From Hydrogenimonas sp. (GTDB lineage: Bacteria > Campylobacterota > Campylobacteria > Campylobacterales > Hydrogenimonadaceae): a stretch of DNA of 43,536 bases. The notes under the pieces are model-generated. The model had not been told where the DNA came from. It made no database searches and worked only from the letters and a program-made list of their open reading frames with translations. Every line of letters begins with the position of its first letter. The stretch's first letter is position 1. The position numbers were made by a program, and so were the translations under genes. The stretch is taken from positions 1 to 43,536 of the forward strand of contig WFYC01000056.1 in assembly GCA_015490295.1 (NCBI GenBank), read 5' to 3'. This document shows positions 33,093 through 42,255 of the stretch, in pieces.

Positions 33093-35042
33093 CTATATAT
33101 TGCACGCCAGAATGGAGCAGTAACCCTCCCCTGCCCCGTCGCTTCCGCCGAAACCACTCCAGTCGATTTTGGGCATACTCTTTACTCTTTTTTCATACTC
33201 CTCTTTCGAAATGGGCTCGATCGGCATCTGTTCGTAAACATCTTTTTTCCTGCGCGGCAGCATCGATGCAGACTTGATAACCGGGGCGAACATAGCCAAC
33301 ATATGCTCAACCTGAGGCCCCTCCCTCTCTTCGTCGAAACTTATCGTGCATGAGACCATATTGTCCGACCACTCCCTTTGCAGCATGGCCAGCAGTGCAA
33401 ACTGTTCCCATGCGCTGACACGCTCTATTGATATGGGGTTTTCATATTTGATGGGAAATTCGAAAACGGTCGTATTTTCGCTGTACTCGTCCGCCATATG
33501 TGGCACACCCGCTTTAACAAGAAACTTCGTTATCTTCTGGCTGTTACCCGCACGGAGCCTCCTTACCGCATATCTGCTTACCGGAAAGTGCATTCCGGGG
33601 CTGACGCCGGCCAGCAGGCTAATGGTTCCGGATGGCTTTACGGCAGTCACTTTGAGCGAGACCGGGATCCCGGCGTCTCTTGCCAGCCTCCCGTTTACCT
33701 CCCTAACCTCCCTATAGGAGTCTCTGAGCACTCTTGTCATCTTTGCTATCCCGATCTTCTCCATCCAGTCGGTTATTCCGGATATACTGACTCCCGTACG
33801 GCGGTTGCGTGCCACTATAGCGTTCGTCTCGCTTCTGTGTGTAGGCAGCAGCGAGACTGTAGTGGCATAGAACGTGGCAAACTCCACCGCATCTTTAAAC
33901 TCTTTTTCGCTTTCGCACCGTGTCGGAAATATTTCGGCTAGATTGCATAGCTCGTAACTCTCGAGTGCTATTTCGCCGCAGGGATTGGTAAGCCATGCTC
34001 TGTCTCTTATCTCTTTGCCGAAACGGCCATATTTTTGAACATTTACCAGATTAAGTATCCCCGGTTCACCGTTTTGTCTGATCAGCTCCGCGATTTCGGG
34101 CAGTCTGTCGAAATCTTCCCGCTTTTGCAGCAGTACGGAGTTGTTCGACATCCAGCCGATATCTCTGCGGTCCGGGAAACGGCTGTACTCTTTCAGGTGC
34201 AAGAAAGTCTCATCATGCACCGAACCGAGCGCTATCTCCGCACTGCGTCTGACATTTCCGGCAACCACACAGACACCGATCGAGTTGAAAAGATCCGCTA
34301 TGCACCTGGTTCTGTCGATCTCGCCTTTGCAGAAGCTATCCATAATCTTTTCGAGACGAATATGCAGCTCCTTCAGGGGCTGCGGTCCAGAAGCGGTGCC
34401 GCCGAAGCCGTGGATAGGCGAACCGGCCGGCCTGATCTTCGAGTAATCGAAACGGTAAAACGGCCCGTTGCCGCAGTAGCTCTCCAGAAGCACTCTTACC
34501 GACTTTACCCATCCCTCTTTGCTATCTTCGACGATATACAGATGCGGGCTGCTCTTGTCGGGTATCGTCGCGGTTCCACTCCAGGCGGTGTTGAATCCCA
34601 CACCTACACCGCTCATTAGCATATCCATAGCCCAGTCGGCCGAATTTACAAGATCGGAGGTATCGACCGCACCGCAGTTGTAGAGTGCGGCGCTTCCCCG
34701 CTCGTATATATACTCCGTCCCCATGATCCACAGACCGCGCCCCGGAGGGAGCCAGTGCATATCGAAACAGCTCGAAGCCATACGCTGTGCGAAGATCTGC
34801 CACTCTTCGTCACTCCACTCCAGATCCTGCAGAAGATAGTGGTTTTTCCTTATCGACATGACCCCCTCTACGACACGTATTACGGTGTCGGCCCACCTCT
34901 CCTGTGAGCCGTCCGGTTTTCTGCGGCTGTAGGTACGGTAGTATATGACCTCCCCGAAGCCGTTGAATCCGAAACGGGGTTTTTTGGCCATAAGAACATC
35001 TTTGAAACTCTTCTTAAGTTCGAAACGCTCTGTCACTCTCAT
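33093..35042 (-). CDS. nrdJ: Adenosylcobalamin-dependent ribonucleotide reductase (class II)
   Basis: 649 residues, the monomeric triphosphate reductase type. It reduces ribonucleotides using adenosylcobalamin as radical source. The ten-strand-barrel cysteines are C123 (YNCGAVD), C355 (NPCGEI, the radical Cys) and C366 (ELCNLAE); the last two are 11 residues apart as in the Lactobacillus leichmannii enzyme. E357 is the catalytic Glu. The C-terminal CSILAC pair (C642, C647) would relay electrons from thioredoxin. ATG 35042 has AAGGGG 6-7 bases upstream. No cobalamin riboswitch was seen in 35043-35230. Members of this phylum usually rely on class I NrdAB, so transfer is possible. Confidence 0.88.
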   Translation of the reverse strand: MRVTERFELKKSFKDVLMAKKPRFGFNGFGEVIYYRTYSRRKPDGSQERWADTVIRVVEGVMSIRKNHYLLQDLEWSDEEWQIFAQRMASSCFDMHWLPPGRGLWIMGTEYIYERGSAALYNCGAVDTSDLVNSADWAMDMLMSGVGVGFNTAWSGTATIPDKSSPHLYIVEDSKEGWVKSVRVLLESYCGNGPFYRFDYSKIRPAGSPIHGFGGTASGPQPLKELHIRLEKIMDSFCKGEIDRTRCIADLFNSIGVCVVAGNVRRSAEIALGSVHDETFLHLKEYSRFPDRRDIGWMSNNSVLLQKREDFDRLPEIAELIRQNGEPGILNLVNVQKYGRFGKEIRDRAWLTNPCGEIALESYELCNLAEIFPTRCESEKEFKDAVEFATFYATTVSLLPTHRSETNAIVARNRRTGVSISGITDWMEKIGIAKMTRVLRDSYREVREVNGRLARDAGIPVSLKVTAVKPSGTISLLAGVSPGMHFPVSRYAVRRLRAGNSQKITKFLVKAGVPHMADEYSENTTVFEFPIKYENPISIERVSAWEQFALLAMLQREWSDNMVSCTISFDEEREGPQVEHMLAMFAPVIKSASMLPRRKKDVYEQMPIEPISKEEYEKRVKSMPKIDWSGFGGSDGAGEGYCSILACNI

Positions 35043-35192
35043 ATTCAGCCCCTTTGATAGTCTCACTGAACCCTGTAACAAGATTGTATCAAAAACTGTT
35101 TCATGGGTAAGATGGCGTAAATATTATTTAATATTAGACACTTTGCGATAGAGTTGTTGTCTCGGTTAAAGCTCTCCTTACCGCTTTTTCAG

Positions 35193-35198
35193 TATAAT
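35193..35198 (+). promoter_or_regulatory. Candidate -10 box for the pyrD run
   Basis: TATAAT lies 33 bases before the pyrD ATG at 35231 (TTTTTCAGTATAATCG). It is the best -10 in the gap between the divergent nrdJ and pyrD genes; no consensus -35 is visible. Confidence 0.45.
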
Positions 35199-35230
35199 CG
35201 ATCCAATTTTAATGACGTTGGATATATCAG

Positions 35231-36286
35231 ATGGATTATGAAAAGATCAAACCTCTCTTTTTCAAGCTCGATCCGGAGTATGCCCACCATTTGGTGACCG
35301 GCCTGCTCAAGATCGGCGAAGCAGTTCCGCAGCTTTTCAACCCGTGGGTTACGAAGAACTTTGTCGATGATAAAAGGCTTCACCAGCAGCTTTTCGGGCG
35401 CACCTTTTTGAACCCGGTAGGGCTCGCCGCCGGATTCGACAAAGACGGTGAACTGATACGCTCCATGACCGCAATTGGTTTCGGTTTTACGGAAGTGGGC
35501 ACCGTCACACCCCGGCCGCAGCCCGGAAATCCAACCCCCAGACTCTGGCGACATGTGGCGGAGGAGTCTTTGCAAAACGCGATGGGTTTCAACAACAGAG
35601 GAAGCCTCTATATGGAGAGAAGGCTCAAAAAGCGCTTTCCCTACGTCACCCCGATCGGCGTGAATATCGGTAAGAACAAGACGACTCCCGAAAGAGAGGC
35701 GCTAAGGGATTACGAACACGGCATAAGGGTCTTCAGAAACCTGAGCGACTATCTCGTAATAAACATATCTTCGCCGAATACGCCCGGACTGCGCAATCTT
35801 CAGAACGATTTGTTCGTCTCTTCGATTTTCGATATGGCGAAGTCGCTTACCGACAGACCCGTTCTGCTCAAAATTGCGCCCGATATGGGCAAAGATGAGG
35901 CAGTCGCTCTCTGTGCCAGTGCGGTCGAGGCCGGAGCGGATGGCATAATCGCAACCAACACCAGCATTGACTACTCGCTGGTAGCCGATCCTAAAGAGGC
36001 TGGCGGAATAAGCGGCCGCGCAATAAAAGAGAAGAGTTTCGAACTTTTCGACGCGATAGCCGACGAACTCTACGGAAAAACCGTATTGATCAGCGTAGGC
36101 GGTATCGACAGCGGTTACGAAGCCTACCGCCGGATAAGGGCGGGAGCGAATCTTGTGCAGCTGCTTACCAGTCTGATTTTCCGAGGCCCCGAAGTTGCGG
36201 CAACGATAAACCGGACACTTTTGAAGCTGCTCGAAAAAGACGGCTACGCAAACATAGGTGAAGCGGTCGGAGCGGATCGTAAATGA
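35231..36286 (+). CDS. pyrD: Dihydroorotate dehydrogenase (quinone)
   Basis: 351 residues, a class 2 (membrane, quinone-linked) enzyme of pyrimidine synthesis. An N-terminal amphipathic segment (KPLFFKLDPEYAHHLVTGLLK) is the usual membrane anchor. LNPVGLAAGFDKDGE and NISSPNTPGLRNLQ carry FMN-binding and catalytic residues, with Ser as the base, as in class 2. It begins a tight operon: its stop overlaps the M16 gene by 4 bases (ATGA). From memory, pyrD precedes the M16 peptidase and dapA in C. jejuni too. Confidence 0.96.
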   Translation: MDYEKIKPLFFKLDPEYAHHLVTGLLKIGEAVPQLFNPWVTKNFVDDKRLHQQLFGRTFLNPVGLAAGFDKDGELIRSMTAIGFGFTEVGTVTPRPQPGNPTPRLWRHVAEESLQNAMGFNNRGSLYMERRLKKRFPYVTPIGVNIGKNKTTPEREALRDYEHGIRVFRNLSDYLVINISSPNTPGLRNLQNDLFVSSIFDMAKSLTDRPVLLKIAPDMGKDEAVALCASAVEAGADGIIATNTSIDYSLVADPKEAGGISGRAIKEKSFELFDAIADELYGKTVLISVGGIDSGYEAYRRIRAGANLVQLLTSLIFRGPEVAATINRTLLKLLEKDGYANIGEAVGADRK

Positions 36287-37608
36287 GACGAATCATAAAA
36301 CTCATAGCACTCTGTTTTTCCATATCTACTCTAATACCAGGAGCTCTAATGGCAAGTACACTGCCGAAACACTACAGCAAAACCCTGAGTAACGGCCTTC
36401 AGGTTGTGGTTATCCAGCTTCATAACGAAAGTGGGGTTATCACGACCGACATCTTCTACCGCGTCGGAAGCCGCAATGAAGTCATGGGCAAAACCGGCAT
36501 CGCGCATATGCTCGAACATATGAACTTCAAATCTACCGAGAATCTCGAAGCGGGCGAATTCGACAAGATCGTAAAGCGCTTCGGCGGAGTGGATAACGCC
36601 TCTACTGGTTTCGACTATACGCACTACTTCATCAAAAGTGCTTCAAGAAATCTGGACCGCTCGCTATCGCTCTTTGCGGAGATGATGCAGAATCTTTCAC
36701 TAAAAGACGAAGAGTTTCAGCCCGAGAGAAAGGTGGTGGCCGAGGAGAGAAGATGGCGTACCGACAACAACCCGGTCGGGTATCTCTACTTCAGACTCTT
36801 CAACAACGCCTATATCTACCACCCCTACCACTGGACGCCTATAGGCTTCATGAACGATATTCTGAACTGGACGATAGAGGATATAAGAGATTTTCACAAA
36901 ACCTACTACCAGCCGAAGAATGCGATAATAGTGGTGGCCGGCGACATAGAGCCTGATACGGTATTCGAAGCTGCAAAGAAGCATTTCGGAAAGATCAAAA
37001 ATTGCTGTGAGATACCGAAAGTCCATCAGGTAGAGCCCGATCCGGACGGACCGAAACGGGTTGTGGTATACAAAGAGAGCGAAGTTGAGATAGTGGCGAT
37101 CTCTTTCCCGATTCCCAATTTTCAGCATGAAGACCAGCCTGCCCTGTCGGCGCTCAGCGAGCTTCTAAGCCACGGCAGAAGCAGCCGCCTGATAGAGGAG
37201 CTTGTCGATAAAAAGAAGATGGTCAACCAGCTCTACGCCTACAACCTCGAGCAGAAAGATCCGGGAATATTTCTCTTTCTGGCGGTATGCAACCCGGGTG
37301 TGAGCGCCGAAGATACCGAAAAGGTGATCTGGGAGCAGATAGAGCGCATCAAAAAAGATGGCGTCACCGAAGATGAGCTGAAGAAGGTGAAGGTCAGCAC
37401 AAGGGCAGATTTCGTATACAGCATGGAGAGTTCGAGCAGTGTGGCGGATCTCTTCGGCAGCTACCTCGCAAGAGGAGACCTAAGGCCTCTTTTGGAGTAT
37501 GAAGAGAGTATCGACAAACTCGATACCAAGAAGATAGAGGAAGTGGCCAGACGCTATCTGGACAGAGAGAAATCGGTAACAGTAATTTTGCGAAAAGGTG
37601 AAAAATGA
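36283..37608 (+). CDS. M16-family zinc peptidase
   Basis: 441 residues with a signal peptide (about 1-24) followed by a pitrilysin-type peptidase domain. The inverted zinc motif HMLEH is at 75-79 (H75, E78, H79), with the later Glu in [12 protein letters not shown] second M16-like domain covers the C-terminal half but lacks the motif, as usual. It likely acts in the periplasm on small peptides. It overlaps pyrD and dapA by 4 bases each. Confidence 0.92.
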   Translation: MRRIIKLIALCFSISTLIPGALMASTLPKHYSKTLSNGLQVVVIQLHNESGVITTDIFYRVGSRNEVMGKTGIAHMLEHMNFKSTENLEAGEFDKIVKRFGGVDNASTGFDYTHYFIKSASRNLDRSLSLFAEMMQNLSLKDEEFQPERKVVAEERRWRTDNNPVGYLYFRLFNNAYIYHPYHWTPIGFMNDILNWTIEDIRDFHKTYYQPKNAIIVVAGDIEPDTVFEAAKKHFGKIKNCCEIPKVHQVEPDPDGPKRVVVYKESEVEIVAISFPIPNFQHEDQPALSALSELLSHGRSSRLIEELVDKKKMVNQLYAYNLEQKDPGIFLFLAVCNPGVSAEDTEKVIWEQIERIKKDGVTEDELKKVKVSTRADFVYSMESSSSVADLFGSYLARGDLRPLLEYEESIDKLDTKKIEEVARRYLDREKSVTVILRKGEK

Positions 37609-38498
37609 GCAATCCTATCATCGGAGCCATGACGGCTCTTGTAACTCCCTTTAAAAATGGAAAAGTGGACCATGTGCAGTATGCGAAGCTTATACAGAGG
37701 CAGATAGCCAACGGCATAGACGCCGTCGTACCGGTGGGAACTACCGGCGAGAGCGCTACCTTGACACATGCGGAACATAAAGAGTGCATAGAGACCGCAG
37801 TCAATGTCTGCAAAGGTACCAACGTAAAAGTGCTAGCCGGGGCCGGCAGCAACTCCACCATGGAGGCGATAGACCTGGCGCAGTTTGCGCAGGCGGCCGG
37901 CGCAGACGCCATTTTGACAGTCTGCCCCTACTACAACAAGCCGACACAGGAGGGTATCTACAGGCACTACAAAGCTATAGCGGAGTCGATAGAGATACCG
38001 GTCATGCTCTATAACGTTCCGGGCAGAACGGCGCAGGATATCGCTCCGGAGACGGTATTCAGGCTTTTTGACGAGGTAGAGAACATATACGGTGTAAAAG
38101 AGGCTACAGGCTCGATGGAGCGGACCCTTCTTCTAAAAGCCAAGCGCCCCGCCCTTGCGGTGATCAGCGGTGATGATGCGATAAACTACCCGATCATGGC
38201 GACAGGCGGCAACGGCTGCATCTCCGTTACCTCCAACATTCTGCCGAACCTTATAACCGACCTGGTCCACTCGGCGCAGGAGGGCGACTTCGCTTCTTCC
38301 AAGGCGATCAGCGACAGGTTGTACGACATAAACAAGGTTCTCTTCATAGAGAGCAATCCCATTCCGATAAAAGCGGCGATGCACGTTGCCGGACTTATGG
38401 AGACCCTGGAGTATCGTCTGCCGCTTACTCCACCCTCCAAAGAGCATATGCAGCAGATCGAAAACGTTGTAAAAAGATATGAGATACCGGAAGCGTAA
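37605..38498 (+). CDS. dapA: 4-hydroxy-tetrahydrodipicolinate synthase
   Basis: 297 residues. It condenses pyruvate with aspartate semialdehyde in the lysine/diaminopimelate route, which also supplies peptidoglycan. The Schiff-base Lys is K165 (GVKEATGS), with Y136 and R141 (YNVPGRT) and the GTTGES motif at 45-50. The ATG overlaps the M16 stop by 4 bases. A short AAAAG/CTTTT symmetric stretch follows the stop, too weak to call a terminator. Confidence 0.96.
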   Translation: MSNPIIGAMTALVTPFKNGKVDHVQYAKLIQRQIANGIDAVVPVGTTGESATLTHAEHKECIETAVNVCKGTNVKVLAGAGSNSTMEAIDLAQFAQAAGADAILTVCPYYNKPTQEGIYRHYKAIAESIEIPVMLYNVPGRTAQDIAPETVFRLFDEVENIYGVKEATGSMERTLLLKAKRPALAVISGDDAINYPIMATGGNGCISVTSNILPNLITDLVHSAQEGDFASSKAISDRLYDINKVLFIESNPIPIKAAMHVAGLMETLEYRLPLTPPSKEHMQQIENVVKRYEIPEA

Positions 38499-38536
38499 AA
38501 GCTTCGAAAACTTTTGGATTCAAGGAGAAAAAGTAT

Positions 38537-39322
38537 ATGAGCCATTGTGAAAGCATGAAGGGCAAAACTCTCGTTATCAGCGGAGCCACAAGAGGGATCG
38601 GGAAGGCGATCCTGTATCGCTTCGCTGAAGCCGGTGCGGATATAGCCTTCACCTATAACTCGAATGAGGAGGAGGCACGAAAAATTGCCGACGATGTGAA
38701 GGAGCGCTACGGAGTAAAGGCGCTTCCGTATAAGTTGAATATCCTAGAGCCCGAGAGCTACAGGGATCTTTTCAAGCTGATCGACGGAGATTTCGAGCGT
38801 GTCGATTACTTCATATCCAACGCGATCATATCTGGACGTGCAGTTGTCGGAGGTTTCGGCCCCTTCATGCGTCTGAAGCCCAGAGGCCTCAACAATATCT
38901 ACACCGCGACCGTGACCGCATTCGTGATCGGTGCACAGGAGGCTGCTAAACGTATGGAGAGACTTGGCGGAGGAAGCATAATTTCGCTGAGCTCTACCGG
39001 AAACCTGGTCTATACGCCAAACTATGCAGGACACGGTACGAACAAGGCGGCCGTCGAGACGATGGTGAAGTATGCCGCCGCCGAGCTTGGTGAAAAAGGG
39101 ATACGTGTAAACGCAGTAAGCGGCGGACCGATAGATACGGACGCACTCAAAGCGTTTCCAAACTACGAAGAGGTAAAAGCCGAAGTTATAGAGCGCTCTC
39201 CGCTTAACCGCATGGGGCTACCCGAAGACCTGGCCGGTATCTGCTGGTTTTTGTGTACCGACGAGTGTTCATGGCTTACAGGGCAGACTATCGTCGTAGA
39301 CGGAGGCACCTCTTTTCAATGA
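38537..39322 (+). CDS. FabL-like enoyl-[acyl-carrier-protein] reductase (SDR family)
   Basis: 261 residues of the short-chain dehydrogenase family. The cofactor loop GATRGIG is at 16-22. The active site is Y-x6-K (Y163, K170), the spacing of enoyl-ACP reductases rather than the Y-x3-K of most SDRs. The stretch NAVSGGPIDTDALKAFPN is very close to that of Bacillus subtilis FabL as remembered. It would finish fatty-acid elongation. The ATG has AGGAG 9 bases upstream; the stop overlaps the pgsA start (ATGA). A general SDR oxidoreductase is the alternative. Confidence 0.85.
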   Translation: MSHCESMKGKTLVISGATRGIGKAILYRFAEAGADIAFTYNSNEEEARKIADDVKERYGVKALPYKLNILEPESYRDLFKLIDGDFERVDYFISNAIISGRAVVGGFGPFMRLKPRGLNNIYTATVTAFVIGAQEAAKRMERLGGGSIISLSSTGNLVYTPNYAGHGTNKAAVETMVKYAAAELGEKGIRVNAVSGGPIDTDALKAFPNYEEVKAEVIERSPLNRMGLPEDLAGICWFLCTDECSWLTGQTIVVDGGTSFQ

Positions 39323-39855
39323 GAATGAACCTCCCCAATATCCTCGCTTTTTCGCGCCTCGCGATGGCGCCGCTTCTGCTGTGGCTCCTTGCCGGGCGCG
39401 ACTCTTCTCTTTTGCAGGGTATTCACGAAAGCTGGCTCGACTACTTTGCGGCGCTGGTATTTGTACTCGCAAGCGTAACGGACTTTTTCGACGGCTACAT
39501 TGCACGCATGTTCAACCAGATCACCGCTTTGGGAAAGATAATAGATCCACTCGCGGACAAAATGCTGACACTCGCGGCATTTTTGGGTCTGGTCGTTCTT
39601 CAACGAGCCGATGTCTGGGCCATATTTCTGATTCTGAGCCGGGAGTTTTTCATAACGGGCCTTCGAGTCGTAGCGGTCGGTGAAGGCAAAGAGATCTCAT
39701 CTTCGATGGCGGGAAAAGTGAAGACAGTATCGCAGATGTTCGCGATAGGTTTTTTGACGATGAACTGGCCCGGAGGAGAGACTCTTTTGTGGATCGCCGT
39801 AGCGATTACACTCTATAGCGGATACGAGTATATTCGCGAATATGCAAAAGGTTGA
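39319..39855 (+). CDS. pgsA: CDP-diacylglycerol--glycerol-3-phosphate phosphatidyltransferase
   Basis: 178 residues starting at ATG 39319, overlapping the reductase stop (ATGA). It has about four to five membrane spans. The CDP-alcohol transferase motif is complete: D55, D58-G59, A62-R63, G72, D76 and D80 (DFFDGYIAR ... GKIIDPLAD). It makes phosphatidylglycerol phosphate, the precursor of phosphatidylglycerol. It lies between a fatty-acid gene and rseP, as often seen. Confidence 0.93.
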   Translation: MRMNLPNILAFSRLAMAPLLLWLLAGRDSSLLQGIHESWLDYFAALVFVLASVTDFFDGYIARMFNQITALGKIIDPLADKMLTLAAFLGLVVLQRADVWAIFLILSREFFITGLRVVAVGEGKEISSSMAGKVKTVSQMFAIGFLTMNWPGGETLLWIAVAITLYSGYEYIREYAKG

Positions 39856-39857
39856 CG

Positions 39858-40913
39858 ATGGGCATGCTCATATCTCTACTGATACTATCTTTCCTGATCT
39901 TCTTTCATGAGCTTGGCCATTTTCTTGCCGCACGCCTTTTCGGTGTGTGCGTGGAGCGCTTTTCGATAGGTTTCGGAAAGGTGGTTCTCTCCAAAACGGT
40001 CGGCGGCACGGAGTATGCCCTGAGCGCAATACCCCTCGGCGGCTATGTGAAGATGAAGGGGCAGGATGACACCGACCCCACAAAGATAAGCCTCGATCCG
40101 GACAGCTACAATGTAAAACCGCCGTGGCAGCGCATCGTGATTCTACTGGCCGGTCCCTTTTTCAACTTCATCCTGGCATATTTTCTCTACTTTGCCATCG
40201 CGTTGATAGGAGCGAATGCCCTCAAACCTACGGTAGGGGCCATCCAACCGGGCTCGCCGGCAGAGCAGGCCGGCTTGAAAAAGGGTGACACGATCGTAGT
40301 GATAAACGACGAGCCTGTAAAGGTGTGGGACGACCTTAGCAAAAAGATCTCTTCTTCGCACGGCCCGATCGATATGGTTATAGAGAGAAACGGAACTCTC
40401 GTGCCGCTCAGTGTCACGCCGAGGGTTTTAGAAGCCAGGAACATTTTCGGTGAAAGCGTCAAGAGAAGAATGGTCGGAATAGGACCTTCAGGCGATGTCA
40501 CCGTCGTTCGCTACGGTTTCGGCGACGCCTTCGGTTTCGCATGGCATAAGACTCTGGAGGCGGCTAAGCTCATCGTACTGAGTGTTCAGAAGCTGATAGA
40601 GGGTGTGGTTCCGGCCAAAGAGATGGGCGGCGTCATAGCCATTGTGCAGGTGACGGCCGAGGCGAGCCAGCACGGAATAGTGGCGCTCTTCGCGCTCACG
40701 GCTCTTATCTCCGTAAACCTCGGGGTTTTGAACCTGCTGCCGATTCCGGCACTCGACGGCGGGCATATCATCTTTACACTCTACGAGATGATATTCAGGC
40801 GTCCGCTCAACGAAGAGATAATGTACAGGCTCACGCTGGGAGGATGGGTACTGCTGCTATCGCTGATGGCATTTACCATATACAACGACATAGCAAGGAT
40901 CGCAAATGGATAG
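39858..40913 (+). CDS. rseP: RIP zinc metalloprotease RseP
   Basis: 351 residues of the site-2 protease family that cuts membrane regulators inside the bilayer. The zinc motif HELGH is at 17-21 in the first span; the PDZ domain is at about 110-195 (KPTVGAIQPGSPAEQAGLKKGD), and the third-ligand motif NLLPIPALDGGH lies in a late span. The ATG at 39858 has AAGG 6 bases upstream; a TTG at 39852 would overlap pgsA. The 3' end overlaps yggS by 8 bases. Confidence 0.93.
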   Translation: MGMLISLLILSFLIFFHELGHFLAARLFGVCVERFSIGFGKVVLSKTVGGTEYALSAIPLGGYVKMKGQDDTDPTKISLDPDSYNVKPPWQRIVILLAGPFFNFILAYFLYFAIALIGANALKPTVGAIQPGSPAEQAGLKKGDTIVVINDEPVKVWDDLSKKISSSHGPIDMVIERNGTLVPLSVTPRVLEARNIFGESVKRRMVGIGPSGDVTVVRYGFGDAFGFAWHKTLEAAKLIVLSVQKLIEGVVPAKEMGGVIAIVQVTAEASQHGIVALFALTALISVNLGVLNLLPIPALDGGHIIFTLYEMIFRRPLNEEIMYRLTLGGWVLLLSLMAFTIYNDIARIANG

Positions 40914-41583
40914 AGCAACGATGCAGGAGAGATTCGACCGACTGGTCTGGAGGGTCGAAGAGGCGAGGATAAAAAGGAGCGAACACCATATCGTAAAGAT
41001 AGTGGCTGTAAGCAAATATACCGACGAAGAGAGTATACGACTGCTTTACGACCTGGGGCAGCGCGCATTTGGTGAGAGCAGGGTTCAGAGTCTGCAGGAG
41101 AGGGTCGAGAAGCTCGACGATCTTCCGATAGAGTGGCACTATATAGGGAGGCTCCAGAAGAACAAGATAAACCATCTGATAAGAGCCAACCCCTTTTTGA
41201 TGCAGTCGCTCGATTCACTGGAGCTTGCGGAGGCGATGCAAAAACGCCTTGCGGAGAATGGAGTCACGATGGAGTGCCTGATGCAGATAAACAGCGCAAG
41301 GGAGGAGAGCAAGGCCGGCGTGGAGCCCGAAAAGGCCGAAGAGGTCTACCTGGCGATCAAAGAGTCGTGTCCAAATATCGACCTGCGGGGCCTCATGACC
41401 ATTGGAGCGCATGTGGATGACGAATCGGTCATAAGAGAGAGTTTCGAAACCACCTACTCCATCTTCGAAAGATTGAAAAACGAAGGTGCTCAGATATGTT
41501 CGATGGGTATGAGCCGCGACTTCGAACTGGCCATAGAGTGCGGCTCCAATATGATACGTGTGGGGTCAATACTATTCGAATAG
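40906..41583 (+). CDS. YggS-family PLP homeostasis protein
   Basis: 225 residues of the YggS/PROSC family, single-domain PLP-binding proteins that buffer pyridoxal phosphate and affect amino-acid pools. The PLP Lys is K37 in IVAVSKYT; FGESRVQ, EWHYIGRLQKNK and SMGMSRDFELAI are the conserved PLP-contact segments. It starts within the rseP end (8-bp overlap). Confidence 0.93.
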   Translation: MDRATMQERFDRLVWRVEEARIKRSEHHIVKIVAVSKYTDEESIRLLYDLGQRAFGESRVQSLQERVEKLDDLPIEWHYIGRLQKNKINHLIRANPFLMQSLDSLELAEAMQKRLAENGVTMECLMQINSAREESKAGVEPEKAEEVYLAIKESCPNIDLRGLMTIGAHVDDESVIRESFETTYSIFERLKNEGAQICSMGMSRDFELAIECGSNMIRVGSILFE

Positions 41584-41616
41584 AGAAAGCGCAGCGTGCA
41601 CGGCAAAGGAGCTGTG

Positions 41617-42255
41617 ATGATGATCTTCAAAGATAGAAGCGATGCCGGAAAGCATCTCGCCCGCGCGTTGATGCGCTATAAAGAGGAGCACCCGCTCGTT
41701 TTGGCGATCCCACGCGGCGGTACGGAGGTAGGCTACGAAGTCGCCAAAGCGCTCGACGCCGACTTCGATCTTCTGATCGCCCGAAAACTTCCCTTTCCCG
41801 ACAACCCCGAGTCGGGTTTCGGTGCCGTCGCCGAAGACGGATCTCTTTATATTATCCCCTACTATGCCGAGATTCTCGACCCTTCGCTGATAGCGTCGAT
41901 AGTCGAGTATCAGAAAGAGGAGATAAAACGGCGCATAGCGCGCCTGCGCGGAGGCAGGGAGTTGACCCCTGTCGAAGGGCGAACCGTGATCCTCGTAGAT
42001 GACGGTATAGCGATGGGCTCCACCATGCGCGCAGCACTCGACTACTGCCGGCGAAACGGTACGGCCAAAGTGGTAGTAGCCGCCCCGGTATCGAGCCCAC
42101 AAGTAAAAGAGGAGTTCGAAAAGATAGCCGACGATGTGGTTATCCTCTCCACACCGCCCTACTTCCGGGCCGTAGCCGAAGCGTACGAGAGGTGGTACGA
42201 CGTAAGCGATGAAGAGGTTCTGCAGATAATGCAAAGGTTCAGGAGCGGGCACTAA
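41617..42255 (+). CDS. Phosphoribosyltransferase-like protein
   Basis: 212 residues of the type I phosphoribosyltransferase fold. The PRPP loop is VILVDDGIAMGSTM (about 128-141), preceded by LAIPRGGTEVGYEVAKAL. This resembles the COG1926 group of unknown substrate. ATG 41617 was chosen for its AAAGGAG 5 bases upstream; upstream codons belong to an open frame beginning at GTG 41596. The 3' end overlaps the convergent GMC gene by 17 bp. No pathway is implied by the neighbours. Confidence 0.85.
   Translation: MMIFKDRSDAGKHLARALMRYKEEHPLVLAIPRGGTEVGYEVAKALDADFDLLIARKLPFPDNPESGFGAVAEDGSLYIIPYYAEILDPSLIASIVEYQKEEIKRRIARLRGGRELTPVEGRTVILVDDGIAMGSTMRAALDYCRRNGTAKVVVAAPVSSPQVKEEFEKIADDVVILSTPPYFRAVAEAYERWYDVSDEEVLQIMQRFRSGH

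Noticed and set aside
35043-35230. Possible cobalamin riboswitch upstream of nrdJ
   Set aside because: No B12-box-like sequence on the minus strand in this 188-bp gap.
38499-38536. Possible terminator after dapA
   Set aside because: The AAAAG/CTTTT stem is only 5 bp, without a GC-rich stem, and the next gene continues the run.
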